A DNA stretch of 64,000 nucleotides. Origin: Cranoglanis bouderius. Its lineage: Eukaryota; Chordata; Actinopteri; Siluriformes; Cranoglanididae. Shown here piece after piece: positions 43,349 to 54,040 of the stretch. The position numbers and the translations under genes are program-made. A model generated the notes under the pieces. It did not search any database and was not told where the DNA came from. It saw only the letters and a list, made by a program, of their open reading frames with translations. Every line of letters starts with the position of its first letter. The stretch's first letter is position 1. Location of the stretch: NCBI GenBank assembly GCA_023630585.1, contig CM042546.1:16342810-16406809 (forward strand), read 5' to 3'.

Positions 43349-43650
43349 TGTCATGGATATGCCGGAAAGAACTCAGAACTGGACTACAGATCCCAGCAGC
43401 CACTGCACCCCACTGCATCACTATCACATGACCACCTGCACCTGATTCACATGTTCATATGTTAACGAGCAATTGTGTGTATATAGTTACAGTTTACATT
43501 GTACTCTTGATTGCTTTGTTTGTCTTATGTTATCACGTTATGCTCTTATGTTTGTTTTTGCCACATGTTCATAGCTTCTTTTGTGTTTGTTTTCATTATC
43601 ATTAGATCTTAATATGCACTTGCATCTATCTCTCCACCCATTATATGACA
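43349..43650 (+). repeat. 3' LTR of LTR-B
   Basis: 302 bp, from tgtcatggatatgccgg to ttatatgaca, i.e. TG…CA ends. Next to it, gtcat may be the target duplication, but the left partner is deleted. Confidence 0.85.
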
Positions 43651-44029
43651 GTCATGTTCACATATGGCTTCTTCTTTGCATAATAGAGTTTTAACCAGCA
43701 TTTGTGGCTGGCACGGCGAACTGTGTTCACAGACAATGAGTTCTGGAGGTGTTTGTGAGCCCATGCATGATTTCCATTACAGAATCATGCCTGTTTTTAA
43801 TGTAGTGCCACCTGAGGGCCCGAAGATCACGGGCATGCAATATTGATTTTCGCCCCTGTCCCTGGTGCACAGAGATTTCTCCAGATTCTCTGAATCTTTT
43901 GATGATATTATGTACTGTAGATGATGAGATATTCATAGTCATCGCAATTTTACATTGAGGAACATTATTCTGAAATTGTTCCATAAATTGTAGACACAGT
44001 TTTTTGCAGATTGGTGAACCTCTGCCCAT
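43651..44029 (-). pseudogene. Tc1-like transposase N-terminal half, family H
   Basis: The start at 44029 reads MGRGSPICKKLCLQFMEQFQ, then HTH 1 with NISSSTVHNIIKRFRESGE, the linker region GQGRKSILHARDLRALR and the beginning of HTH 2 (NRHDSVMEI). The frame is open to about 43727, where a stop follows; similarity continues to 43651. The catalytic part is displaced by the LTR element. Better preserved than most copies here. Confidence 0.85.
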
Positions 44030-44384
44030 CTTTACTTCTGAAAGACTCTGCCTCTCTAACATAAACTTTTTATACCCAGTCATATTACTGATCTGTTGCC
44101 AATTAACCTCCAGCTGTTTCTTTTTAGTAACACTTACTTTTCCAGCTTTTTGTTTCCCTGTCCCAACTTTTTTGAGACATGTTGTGGCCATCAAATTCAA
44201 AATTACCTTATTTTTTTCTTAAAATGGTACATTTACTCAGTTTAAACATTTGATATGTTTTCTATGTTCTATTGTGAATAACATATGGGTTTATGAGATT
44301 TGCAAATCATTGCATTCTGTTTTTATTTACATTTTCCACAGCGTCCCAACTTTTTTGGAATTGGGGTTGTAGAAAGAAATGAAC

Positions 44385-46400
44385 AGCACTCATAAATAGT
44401 GCTGATACACTAATATACTGAGGCTGATAATCATTGATGTTGAAGCTTCTCTCCAGTGCTTGGGTTGAGACAAATCAACATTCAGTCTCCATATCATTGT
44501 TTCACACATGTCCACAAGTGACAATCCTTTTAGTGCCACCCAGGAGGTATCCATAGCATGCTTTGATTGGAACCTCTTGACTTGCAATCAAGTATGCTTG
44601 TGCAAATACTTCCTTTACCCAATGGGCTAATCTGCATTTTGACATTGGAGTCCCTTTACAATGCATTTCAAATCATACAAATAAACTGTGAAGAGCCACT
44701 GGTGGTTACTTCCACTTCCACCATTCACATTTGCAAGAGCAGATACGTTGATAGATCTACTGATTTACTGCAGAATCAATAACTTTGGCAGGAATTTAGC
44801 AGGAATTTCTCACATAGTCAGAAAACATCCCTTTTACCTGCAACTAGCACACAGATGCAGCATGCACACTCACAACAGTGCACATGCCAGTATGCTGGGG
44901 TCGCTCCCCAGGGATAGACTCATAATTTCAAGGTGTATGGTCTACTGTGTTACTGTACTGTGACCTGCAGGTCTGACTGTAAGGTCTTTCAGTAATATTA
45001 ACAACAAGAACAATGGTCTTTTAAAAGAAAATGGGTGTCATCCATGTTATCCATATCAGCCATAGTGGCTGAAATACATACAGCTGTAGATTATGTGTGC
45101 CAACACATCCTGGCCCAAAGCATTTGTCATTGCCTTGTACGTGAACCATGTTGGAAACTGAGCTGTCTGTATTATTGCAAACTGATCTTCTCTGTGGGTG
45201 TTTTTACCTTAATTACCTACTCGTAAATTTGGTGATCCCATGGCACTTATGGGAGACAATATGTCCCAAGTCTGATCAGCTTGATACATAGGCAGTTCTT
45301 CAGACTGGTGTTCATCTGTCTGCTTCCAGAGCTTGCTAGCTTGGCCGCAACATCACTTTTAGCCCCCTTAGTAATTGATGTACAGTAAAACACCATTTTG
45401 TTTTTTTTTTGGGTCTAGTGCTAGCCACACAGATTTCATTTCACATATTTATCTGGCCTGGCTGGAAGGTTTCTGTCAGTACAGTTTCCTTATTTACAGG
45501 GGAAAAATGTTGTGCTGGATCCATGCTTTCTTAACTGCATTAACAATGCCTGTGATTTACCACATTTCACTGCTATATTACCCATTGCTTGGTTAGTGTT
45601 GCCTGTAGGCTTGCCCGTGCAGTTATGGGCATTATCTCATTAGCAGATAGGAGCAAGTGTGCCCTGTTTGTGATTTTAGTGGCTCTGCATCTGGTATAGC
45701 AACCAGTGTACATGCTCTGTTCTTTGGTTGCATCTTCAATGATGGGATAGCCCAGGCATCTAAACCATGAGCATTTGATCAGCTGTGTCAAATGGAAAAT
45801 CCAGTTTCAGTTTCAACTGGCTGCCTTAATACCTGCGATGCATTCACCACTGCTGCTGAGTCGCACTCCTACATTACACTCAGATCTGGTTGGCAATGAA
45901 CACTCTCCGCCAAAGTGGGCCTCTAGCTTAGTGAATGAGATGGACCCACTGGGGGCACATAAGTGTCTATCTCTGCATGAGAGGCGGATTTAGGCTAATA
46001 CGTTGTCACAAGCTGTGCACTTTATTGAGCTGTTGCATTTCCACTGATGGCTCTTGCATTTGGGCCTTGCCTACTGCCAGCATCTCTACACTGCATTCCA
46101 ATGTAATAAAGGTGCTCCTCTTCCATGGGACTGAATAGTGGAGTCTTCTGCCCACTTCTGTTCCTGCCGCTGCAAGCGCTCTGCTGCCATTTCTCCTGCT
46201 CATATACCTCCTCCAAAAGAAGTAAATGCATAGCCAGCAATATTTCCATGCTGTATTTTGAGAAAAGCTCTGCAAGTGCCTGTCGGAAATATCTAGGTCC
46301 CAAACCATATGGGCATTGATCATGTCCATCATCCAACTCCATGGGGGCTTGGCAAAATGAACAGTTCCCATTCCTATCCTGAAATACATGAAAGGTTGGG
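44385..46400 (-). mobile_element. Possible DIRS-like retroelement relic
   Basis: Two minus-strand pieces suggest one decayed element. At 46320-46395, CSFCQAPMELDDGHDQCP with YGLGPRYFRQAL resembles the Cys/His motif of fish DIRS-type gag (C..C…DGH..C..CLG..HA..AL). At 44480-44585, a KHAMDTSWVALKGLSLVDMC segment resembles the tyrosine-recombinase end 'AHSTR..ATSWAL..G.S..DIC.AA.W'. RT was not recognised, and the DNA between (44600-45950) is too decayed to read. The order gag then recombinase is right for DIRS on this strand. Moderate-to-low confidence. Confidence 0.42.
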
Positions 46401-46747
46401 AAGTTACAGAATTTCAATAATACACACAAGTTATAAAATAATTTTTTCTGCATCCGCATATTCTACTCTGCAACATACCAAACTTGCTAAGTGACACAAT
46501 CAATAAAGGTGAACATATTAATAAGTTAAATATTAGAATTACTCTCACTGACAGTGCCCATCAAAACACTCTATCTGATGCAGATTTATCAATAAACAGA
46601 TTAGCAAAAAGTAAAAGGATTAGAGCGCTATATTCACTTCCTCAACTCCTCAAAAGACAAGAATGGGAAAGAGTTCTACTACTGGCAGTGCATCAGTGGA
46701 AGGAAGGCATTTATTTTCAAATATTGTTTACTGTGGCCATTAATTTC

Positions 46748-46820
<73 letters not shown>

Positions 46821-46821
46821 T
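46748..46821. repeat. (ATT)n microsatellite
   Basis: About 24 uninterrupted ATT units. The minus- and plus-strand frames through it encode only homopolymers. Confidence 0.97.
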
Positions 46822-47109
46822 TAGCCTCTTGAGAAGTGAACTATAATGTCTGTATTTTATGAGCACCTGATAACAATGGAAGCAATGTGGTTAAAAAGGA
46901 AGAAGTTTGGAAAAGCATAATACCCATCAATGTATTTGGGAGAAAAGAAGTCTTCAAATTAGGACAGCCAGGTCACAGGAGGATAAGAATAGCTTTTGTT
47001 ACAGGAAATGTTTTTCCAGTGTTTTAGTGGAAATTCTAAATCATTGTGCAATGTTGATTTTATGCAATAATTTTGAGTTGATTGTAACACTACAGATTGA
47101 GCAGACATT

Positions 47110-47400
47110 GTAACTAGAGCATTAATAAGTTCAGGATGTGCCTATTAGGATGACAGCTTTGGAGGTGCAAAGGAATAACAGTTATCAGTTGGCACAGGCT
47201 GATCTCGCCCCATCTGCTGAGACTTTGCATATATTTTCAGCTTCCTGAGCAATGATTAGGGCTGTCAGAACCTCTTTAACCTTCTAACTGCTGGTCCCAA
47301 CTGGCCCTAATTAGAGACTAATGATTTCTAAAGACACAGGCTGTGATTGGACTGCCTCTGCAGTTTGTATACAAATTAATCAGCAATCACATCAGGCATC
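47110..47400. other. Candidate conserved non-coding element
   Basis: A compact block with several homeodomain-type cores (ctaattaga at 47308-47316, aatgattagg near 47252, caaattaatcagc near 47372) and mixed composition, unlike the simple AT-rich DNA around it. No ORF. Inference from composition and motif density only. Confidence 0.3.
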
Positions 47401-48830
47401 CAAGTCATTGCTGATGTATAGACAAAAAATCATACATAAAGGATAATTATGAGAGGACAAATGAAATAACAATAACTTTTTTGCCAAAGCATATAGAGAA
47501 GTTTGACATATGAGACATGACATACCTTTCATCTCTTCACCCATCTTTTTACAAAAATATTTTGAATGGGAAAACTTACATAGGCATACACACAAACATG
47601 TACTGTACATGTACTGTATAAGAGGCACCTTTTTTTTGCATATTCAGATACACTTAATGAAAAACTGCCAGTAAATGGTTAATCATGCATCAAAATAACC
47701 TTCTTAAGTCCAATATGATAAGCAATGTATCTCATACTGTCAAAAAAAAAAAAAAGTCAATCTAGATTTTGTGTGTTGTAGCTCAAATGTTGGCTGCACA
47801 TTTAACCCCAACATATGACTCTTTGAGGCCATCTGGAGAGTTGGCTCTTGTTGGAGAAATCCATTGAGGCTCTCTCTCACAAGTCGCGCAGTCTTCCCAG
47901 ATGATGGAAACCCCAGAGATTTTGTGTCACACTGATGGTGGAATCAGACAGCTCATATGGAAATAAACAAAGAGAACCTCAACATTCACAAGCTCTTAAA
48001 TAATGTTTTGGAGTTCATGTGTGTTATTGTTTATGTGAATACAAGGAATTAGTGACTAATCACTTTATTATGATTCAAAATGGAATTAATTACACAGGGG
48101 GCATAGGTGAGATGGAATATACCAATAAATAAACATCTTAATGATTGTCTCAAGTTATAATTAATCTTCATGCATTTTTTCATAGGAGCTCTGCATTTTA
48201 ACATTGGAGTGTGCTGGAAAATACTCCAAAGTACAGTACTTTAAAAAGAGCTGTCATCATTTCATTGCGCTGATTTTTTGAGCACTCTGATATAAATGGA
48301 CATTCTGGAAGCCCTACCCTTTTACCCTGTCTTATACCAGTAATGATCTGGCCTGTGTATGCAGTGCTTAAAAGGTGCACTGATGCAGCATCCTCGCTTT
48401 CTGTCAAGGTAAATTGGTATTTCAGAAAAAGGGCATTTGAAAGAGAGATGTATTTGTTTTCTTTTTCTTAGTTTGTGCATGGGTAACAAGTTCACCATGT
48501 TGTGCTAAATTGTGCATAAAATTATATAAAATGTCTATAAATTTTTATAAAACTTGGCATAAAACCACCCTGGCAACCCAGAGCTCAGCTAATCATTTTG
48601 TAATGGGTTTTGAAGCATATGGTCCTGAATTTTCACTTTCATATAGTACTGAACCAGGAAAAAAAAAAGTAAAGAACTTTTGACAGTTTTTGCAGATCTG
48701 TAAAGTAGACATAAGCATAAGCATTGCATATACATTATGGTACTGTGCACATGCCAATACAAAACACACCTTTTATCCAAAGCTATGTACCAGTGAGCCA
48801 TTGACAAATTTCTATTGACTGACCTAAAAC
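47401..48830. other. Unassigned sequence
   Basis: AT-rich, with an A13 tract near 47742-47754. No gene or repeat family recognised. Short frames near 47392-47628 and 48198-48407 (minus) carry no motif. Confidence 0.5.
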
Positions 48831-48836
48831 ACTTGC

Positions 48837-48882
48837 TGGGGGCGGGGGGCGGGGGGGCGGGGGGGTGTGTGTGGGGGGGTTG
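48837..48882 (+). repeat. G-rich tract with G-quadruplex potential
   Basis: At least six runs of four or more G in 46 bp (ctggggg, cggggggcggggggg, cgggggggtg, tggggggg). Fits the G-quadruplex pattern on the plus strand. Confidence 0.8.
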
Positions 48883-48889
48883 ATGGCTA

Positions 48890-49534
48890 CAACTTATACT
48901 CATACTACAAAGTTAAATATAAATAAAACTTTTTGTCATGTAAAAAAAAAAAAATAAATAAACAAAATTCATTTAATTCTAAAGGTTAATTAAGTGTCTG
49001 AATATTATGCTAAATGTATTTTATAATGAAACTATAATAAACTAGTATTAACAAATTTCAACATGCCCTATGTATCAGGTTATTTGTTTGTTAACCATGT
49101 GCCAGTTGCATGGAGAACAGACAGTCATATATCTGAGGTGTTTTCCTACAACATCAATTATTTTAGCCTGAAGCACTAAATGTCAGTTCTAGGTGGAGTT
49201 ATTGGATTATTGTGTGTTCTTCCAGATTTTGGCCTTTGTGCTTTACCAAACCTAGATATGATTAATATCTTTTGTAGGTATTATTTTTTCATAACTACAC
49301 TGAACCTGTCTAAGGTAACCAGTGACATGTAGAGCTAAATGATTTTGCTTTCATAGTGATGGTAAAAATAAATTACATGATATATGAGGGTTGATCCAAG
49401 TGCACAGAATGCAGAAGATCTTCATCTAACAATTTTAGAGCTAAAGAGGAGCTGTATGAACAATTAGGTTTAAAAAAGATGGCAGTGATTTGTGAAAGTG
49501 AAAGAGTTGTTTTTGTTGTTAATATATTAGAGGT

Positions 49535-49535
<1 letters not shown>
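48890..49535. other. Unassigned AT-rich sequence
   Basis: No gene or repeat family recognised. Confidence 0.5.
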
Positions 49536-49591
<56 letters not shown>

Positions 49592-49625
49592 TACACATAC
49601 ACACACATACACACACACACACACA
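49536..49625. repeat. (CA)n microsatellite, interrupted
   Basis: About 22 pure CA units, then cacgcacatacac interruptions. The long frames through it on both strands are Thr-His or Val-Cys repeats and not genes. Confidence 0.95.
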
Positions 49626-49804
49626 AAAAAGGCCTGGGCACTTTTGTTATATTTGCTCATGTATGCATGGGTGAGAGCACCCAAACCATATGCACCTGAG
49701 TCCTGCTCCTATTTTTTTAATTTAAAAAAAACCATTCATTTTCTCTAAATAAAATAAAAAAAACATTTTAAACCTGTTTTTAAGCACTTAAATGAGAGCA
49801 AATG

Positions 49805-49852
49805 TAGTAGTAGTAGTAATACTACTACTACTAATAGTAATAATAATAACTC
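49805..49852. repeat. (GTA)n/(TAC)n inverted microsatellite
   Basis: gtagtagtagtagtaat followed by actactactactaat; the two halves are complementary and can form a hairpin. Confidence 0.85.
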
Positions 49853-49854
49853 AA

Positions 49855-50815
49855 CTTGTAATTTTTTTCTTGCTGTACCAACATTTACTAACTCCTGTCT
49901 AAATTTGAACCTGACCTCTTTGTTCTAGCATGAGGATAGTTTATATTTTTGATAGAGACTACTTCTGAGCACAGCTCTAAATGCTGCAGATGTTAATCAT
50001 TTGTAAACATATATTTTGATCATTTGTGGCATAAAAACACTAACTTTTCATCAACTCTTTGGTGCCCTTGGTAGGATTCAGTCTGTTATTGCTCATTTCT
50101 GTGTTTGTTGTGAGGGACATATAAAATGTTTGTGCTTGCAATGGAAGGAAATGACCTTCATAATCTAAGGCCATTTATGCTAATTTGAGCATGTTTTCAG
50201 ACAGGACTCATATGTGGTTATTAAAGCACAGAGGTCTGAACAATGGCTGCAAAGTAATGTGCAAAAGAAGCAAACCTTTAACAGGACTTAATGCCATAAT
50301 GCCAGAAAATAGCAAAATAACAAGTGTCCCTTACCGTGTCTTTGTGATAAGATTTTTAAAAGCACATCAGAAAGACCAACCTTTTTTTGTCCTATAATGG
50401 AATTTTATTTATCTGAATATGCATAATAATTGCATTCTTCCTAATTAAATATAGATTCAGCATTGTCCTTCATGTAATGTGTCCATCTGAGTTCAAAACC
50501 TGTCCATAATTGTCCATACCTGCTGTGCCACTGTGCTGCTCGAAAACATCAAGGTGTCTGAAGTAAAATGTAGGCAATGGATTGAAACTGCATTCTGCAA
50601 GAAATCATACTTTGTGGTGGTAATCGTCATATAGTACTGCATTCAAGTTGCATAATTCTTTATTGTAAGTGTTAGTCGTACTACTAGCTTTTGTGTTTGG
50701 TTTGAAGGTGTGACAACTAATAAGTAGAAGCAACTTGCAGTTTAAAGGTTTTATTTATTTATTTATTTATTTTTCACATTTACAACTATTTGGAGGCAGA
50801 CATTCAGTCATATAG
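49855..50815. other. Unassigned sequence with (TTTA)n
   Basis: No gene recognised. A (ttta)n tract lies at 50746-50773. A 70-codon frame at 50185-50397 has no motif. Confidence 0.5.
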
Positions 50816-50819
50816 GTTT

Positions 50820-51090
50820 ATCTCAGTCTCTGTTAGCTAGGCTGAATGTGAATGCTCTTGGCATGGAAGGCCATTTCAGATTTCCTCTCAAGCAGCAGCT
50901 GTTTTCTCCTGACATATGCTCTGGAGTAACATGAGCCATGGATATTAAAGCTAGAACCCTTCATGCATGTCCAAAGCAGAGGATTCAGAGAAGAAAATGG
51001 TTTTGACATTCTGTCCAACAGGCTGTGCAGTGAGCTTCTTTTCTCAGACGGCTTGATATGAATTCCCTGAGAGGAGGAGATGTTTACTTC
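50820..51090. other. Candidate conserved non-coding element
   Basis: A block of balanced composition (agcagcagctgttttctcctg, gaattccctgagaggaggag) between AT-rich flanks. No ORF of note and no repeat match in the window. Inference only. Confidence 0.25.
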
Positions 51091-51408
51091 TCCACAGACA
51101 CCAGCCAGTATGAGTTGTTATGGATGCAATCCAGTGATATCTGTGATATTCTGAATATTTACTAAAGTGTATATAAAAGTTCCAAAAACAGACTTGATAT
51201 GGCCAAAACTCATATAGGAAGGTATTTCTCTGACAAAGATGAAATGAGTGAAACTGGATGATACAGGAGTAAAATCTGTAAGATTCCAGAAACCAATGTC
51301 AAGTGTTGAATGCCCAGGATGATGCTTGGTTATTGTTCATGTTATAGAAGATTAGTGATGGTGATGGTCTCTGAAGAATCCAAGGTATAGTATTTCTTCC
51401 TTGTGCCC
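51091..51408. other. Unassigned sequence
   Basis: No gene or repeat recognised. Confidence 0.5.
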
Positions 51409-51409
51409 A

Positions 51410-51945
51410 GTGTTCCCAAACTGGTAACATCAAGGACACCCAACCATCACATCCATACAGTATGTGCCCATTCCATAACCATGGACATTAATATGGAGTT
51501 GGTCCACCCTTTCCTGCTGTAACAGCCTCCACTCTTTCCAATAGTGGCTTTCCACTAGATTTTGGACTGGGATTTCTGCCCATTCAGCCACAAGACCATT
51601 AGTGAGATTTGGAACTGATATTGAGCGAGAAGGTCTGGTGCACAGTCTATGTTCCAATTCATCCTGGAGGTGTTTATTGGGTTGAGGTCAGCGCTCTGTG
51701 CAAGCCACTTGTTTACTTTTGCACCAACCTTGGGTTTTTGGTTGTCTCTTTATGGTTTTTGAACTGTGCACAGGGGAACTGTCCTGCTGGACCATTTTAA
51801 TTGAGAAATTGTAATGCTACAGCATGCAGAGACATTCTAGACAATTGTGTGCTTTTTACTTTGTCTCAAAGGTTTGGGAAGACCCACTTATGGGTGTGAT
51901 GGTCAGGTGTCCACACATACTTTTGTTCATATATTGTATACAAGA
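51410..51945 (-). mobile_element. Tc1-like family G, internally deleted copy
   Basis: The left end reads 'ggacacccaaccatcacatcc' and the right end 'tgggtgtgatggtcaggtgt' + 'ccacacatacttttgttcatat'. Minus-strand reading gives an LTNGLVAEWAEIPVQNLVES transposase C-terminal tail and the region of the catalytic E near 51660-51700. The second catalytic D region near 51760-51800 is frameshifted and the N-terminal half is deleted. Same family as 15640-16170. Confidence 0.8.
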
Positions 51946-51949
51946 AACA

Positions 51950-52135
51950 AATTTCAGATATACTCCTGTATGTATCCGATTGGTTTAAACTTGAGAGAGG
52001 ACAGTCCTCAGAAGCCTTTGACTCAAAAGGGCAGAGGGATTCCCCTCCCAAGAGGTGTAATACTTTAAAAGATACCCATAAAGCATGACTCCAGTAGTGA
52101 TGGAATGCACTACATTGTTGGCAGGAGCTGTTTAT
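51950..52135. other. Unassigned sequence
   Basis: No gene or repeat recognised. Confidence 0.5.
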
Positions 52136-52139
52136 TTGT

Positions 52140-52450
52140 TTATAAACTAGTCTATTATTTGCTGATTACTTAAACTTTAACAGCCATTTGAGTTGATTAC
52201 ATTATTGGACACAAATTTTGATTCAAATAAAGAAAGGATTAATTAACATGTAATTAAAATAAATTCCGTCCCAAGGACCTGTTTTCAATCACATGTTGAT
52301 GAGGACTATGTTTTAAGACAAGCTCCAATTCTGTGTTATGTAAATAAGGTTTGAAGATTAAGCCTGGGGTTTTTAATTAAGTTAATTACGCATGCACTAA
52401 ATATAAAATTTAAAGGTCATTTTAGGACTTTTTTTCTGAACTTTGATAAA
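52140..52450. other. Candidate conserved non-coding element
   Basis: Rich in homeodomain/POU-type words: ggattaattaacatgtaatt, 'ttttaattaagttaattacgc' and atgcactaaat, with an interspersed 'ttgattacattattgg'. Not a repeat of anything else in the window. Inference only. Confidence 0.3.
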
Positions 52451-53087
52451 CGTTGTTTATCAGTATGTTTAATTGTGTCACTGTTGAAAAGTATACAAGG
52501 CTTATTACTAGTATATGTGTGCACTTTATAACTTTCAATTTCAGTCCTTTATCTCATTGAATGATTATTTAGGTTAATTTGTTTTTAATAAATATTTTTA
52601 ATTAATTGGTACAGTTTATGGTTAGGGCTAACCTATGATACTGATTGAAACATAGTTGTGCTGTTGTGTTAACATAATTTTTTTCTGTGTTATCTGCTTT
52701 TCTTCCACCTTCCAAAAACTGCCACTATGTAAATTTGTGAGGATTCTAAATTGCCCCTCGGTGCAAATGAGTTTGTGCGTGATGCCCTGTAACAGTGATG
52801 CCCTGTAACAGTGATGCCCTGAAAAAGACCTGAAATTACTTTTTATAATCCCCTGGTATGGCCATTGTCCATGCCATAATCCCCTTTTCCCTCACCCAAT
52901 CTTTGCAATATATTTTACAACATCATAGATACACTGTCTGCTCGTACATTTTCCCTTTGTTTGCCATAACCTGTTTGGGGAAAATGATTATATTTAATTC
53001 CAGCAATTTTTTTTAAAACAAGATCTCAGCATCTGTAGATCCTGAGATCCTGTAGATCCTTGCTTTATGGAGCCTTGATAATGCAAG
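52451..53087. other. Unassigned sequence with a 19-bp triplication
   Basis: tgatgccctgtaacag is repeated three times at about 52780-52818 (third copy diverged). No gene recognised. Confidence 0.55.
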
Positions 53088-53089
53088 TA

Positions 53090-53885
53090 CAGTGCTGTTA
53101 AAAAGTATTTGCCCCATCCTGATTTCCTCTTTTTTATGTGTATATCTCATACTAAATAGATTTAGATTTTCAAACAAAATACAACATAAAACAAAGGCAA
53201 CCTGAGTAAACACACAATACAGTTTGTATTTATTTATATATTTTTATTGAAGCAAAAAAAAGTTATCCAACACCTATCACCCATGTGAAAAACTAATTGC
53301 CCCCTTAAACTTATAATCTGATTGTGCCACCTTTAGCAGCAATAACTGTAACCAAATCCTTCTGGTAACTGGAGATCAGTCTTTCACAGCACTATGGTGG
53401 AATTTTGGCCCACTCTTCTTTGCAGAACTGCTTTAGTTCTGCCACACTGGAAGGTTTTCGAGCATGAACTGCCTGTTTAAGGTCCTACCACTGCATCTCA
53501 ATTGGTTCAAACCAGGACTTTGTCTAGACCACCCCAAAACTTTCATATAGCTTTTTTTTGAGCCATTCAGAGGTGGAGTTACTCCTATGCTTTGGATCAT
53601 TGTCTTGCTGCATAATCCAGTTGTGCTTGAGTTTCAACTTACGGACTGAAGACCGGACATTCTCCTTTAGGATTTTCTGGTAGAGAGCAGAATTCATGTT
53701 TCCCTCAATTATTGCAAGTTGCCCAGGCACTGAAGCAGCAAAGCATCCCCACACCATCACACTGCCACCACCATGCTTGATCGTAGGTATGATGTTCTTT
53801 TTGTGGAATTCTGTGTTTGGTTTACACCAGATGTAATGGGACCCCTGTCTTCCAAACAGTTCCATTTTTGACTCATCAGCCCCAT
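53090..53885 (-). mobile_element. Tc1-like family E, 3' half
   Basis: The left tip cagtgctgttaaaaagtatt follows TA at 53088-53089. The minus strand holds the transposase from the first catalytic region (DESKMELFGRQG near 53870) through HGGGSVMVWGCFAASVPGQL and MQQDNDPKHRS (second D) to the C-terminal tail near 53320. A frameshift precedes the E region (W.RPGL near 53515). The N-terminal half is lost at 53886, where a different Tc1 relic begins. Confidence 0.88.
53524..53883 (-). pseudogene. Tc1-like transposase catalytic part, family E
   Basis: Open for about 120 codons: the first D in ADESKMELF, then YIWCKPNTEFHKKNIIPT, HGGGSVMVWGCFAAS, NMNSALYQKILKENVR and MQQDNDPKHRSN with the second D. 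The frame is lost before the E. Without its N-terminal DNA-binding half, this copy is dead, but this is the best-preserved core of family E. Confidence 0.88.
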
Positions 53886-53887
53886 AC

Positions 53888-54040
53888 ACAGCAAGCTGTG
53901 ATGCACTGTGTGTTCTGACACCTTTCTCTCATAGCCAGTGTTAACCTTTTCAGCAATTTGTGCTACAGTAACTCTTCTGTGGGATCAGAACAGACGGGCT
54001 AGCCTTCACTCCCCACATGCATCAATGAGCCTTGCAACCA
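53888..54040 (-). pseudogene. Tc1-like family K, HTH part on the minus strand
   Basis: Minus-strand reading from about 54035 gives a decayed RLIDACGE…LARLF linker and HTH 2 'RVTVAQIAEKVNTGYERKVSE' type segment, ending near 53890. It is the natural upstream neighbour of the catalytic part at 54040-54510, yet lies in the opposite orientation to it. Confidence 0.65.

Larger units (their letters stand above)
42243..43650 (+). mobile_element. Non-autonomous LTR retroelement (LTR-B)
   Basis: A full 3' LTR (43349-43650), a truncated 5' LTR (42243-42419), a polypurine tract aaggggggg at 43337-43345, and one ORF with tandem repeats. No protease, RT or integrase. It sits inside a family H Tc1; the Tc1 sequence resumes at 43651 with gtcatgttcacatatggc. 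Sequence unrelated to LTR-A, but the design is the same. Confidence 0.83.
41996..44369 (-). mobile_element. Tc1-like family H with two 5' ends, split by LTR-B
   Basis: The right part (43651-44369) runs from inside the transposase through its start codon (44029) and 5' region to the tip 'ggaattggggttg' followed by TA. The left part (41996-42242) is an inverted copy of the same 5' region (ctcagaagcaaagatggg at 42135-42152) joined to the reversed transposase core (YIQVLEQHMLPSR read on the minus strand). The LTR element 42243-43650 sits between, and about 300 bp of the core is missing. Same internal junction as at 19021. Confidence 0.75.

Noticed and set aside
45573..45791. Minus-strand frame as extra evidence for the DIRS-like relic
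   Set aside because: No clear motif. I kept only the two better-matching pieces as evidence.
46484..46846. 120-codon frame with a poly-Tyr run
   Set aside because: Created by the (ATT)n array. No motif in the upstream part.
49373..49748. Frames with Val-Cys or Thr-His repeats
   Set aside because: Microsatellite artefact of (CA)n. The same applies to the frames at 58489-58756, 61082-61363 and 63249-63610.
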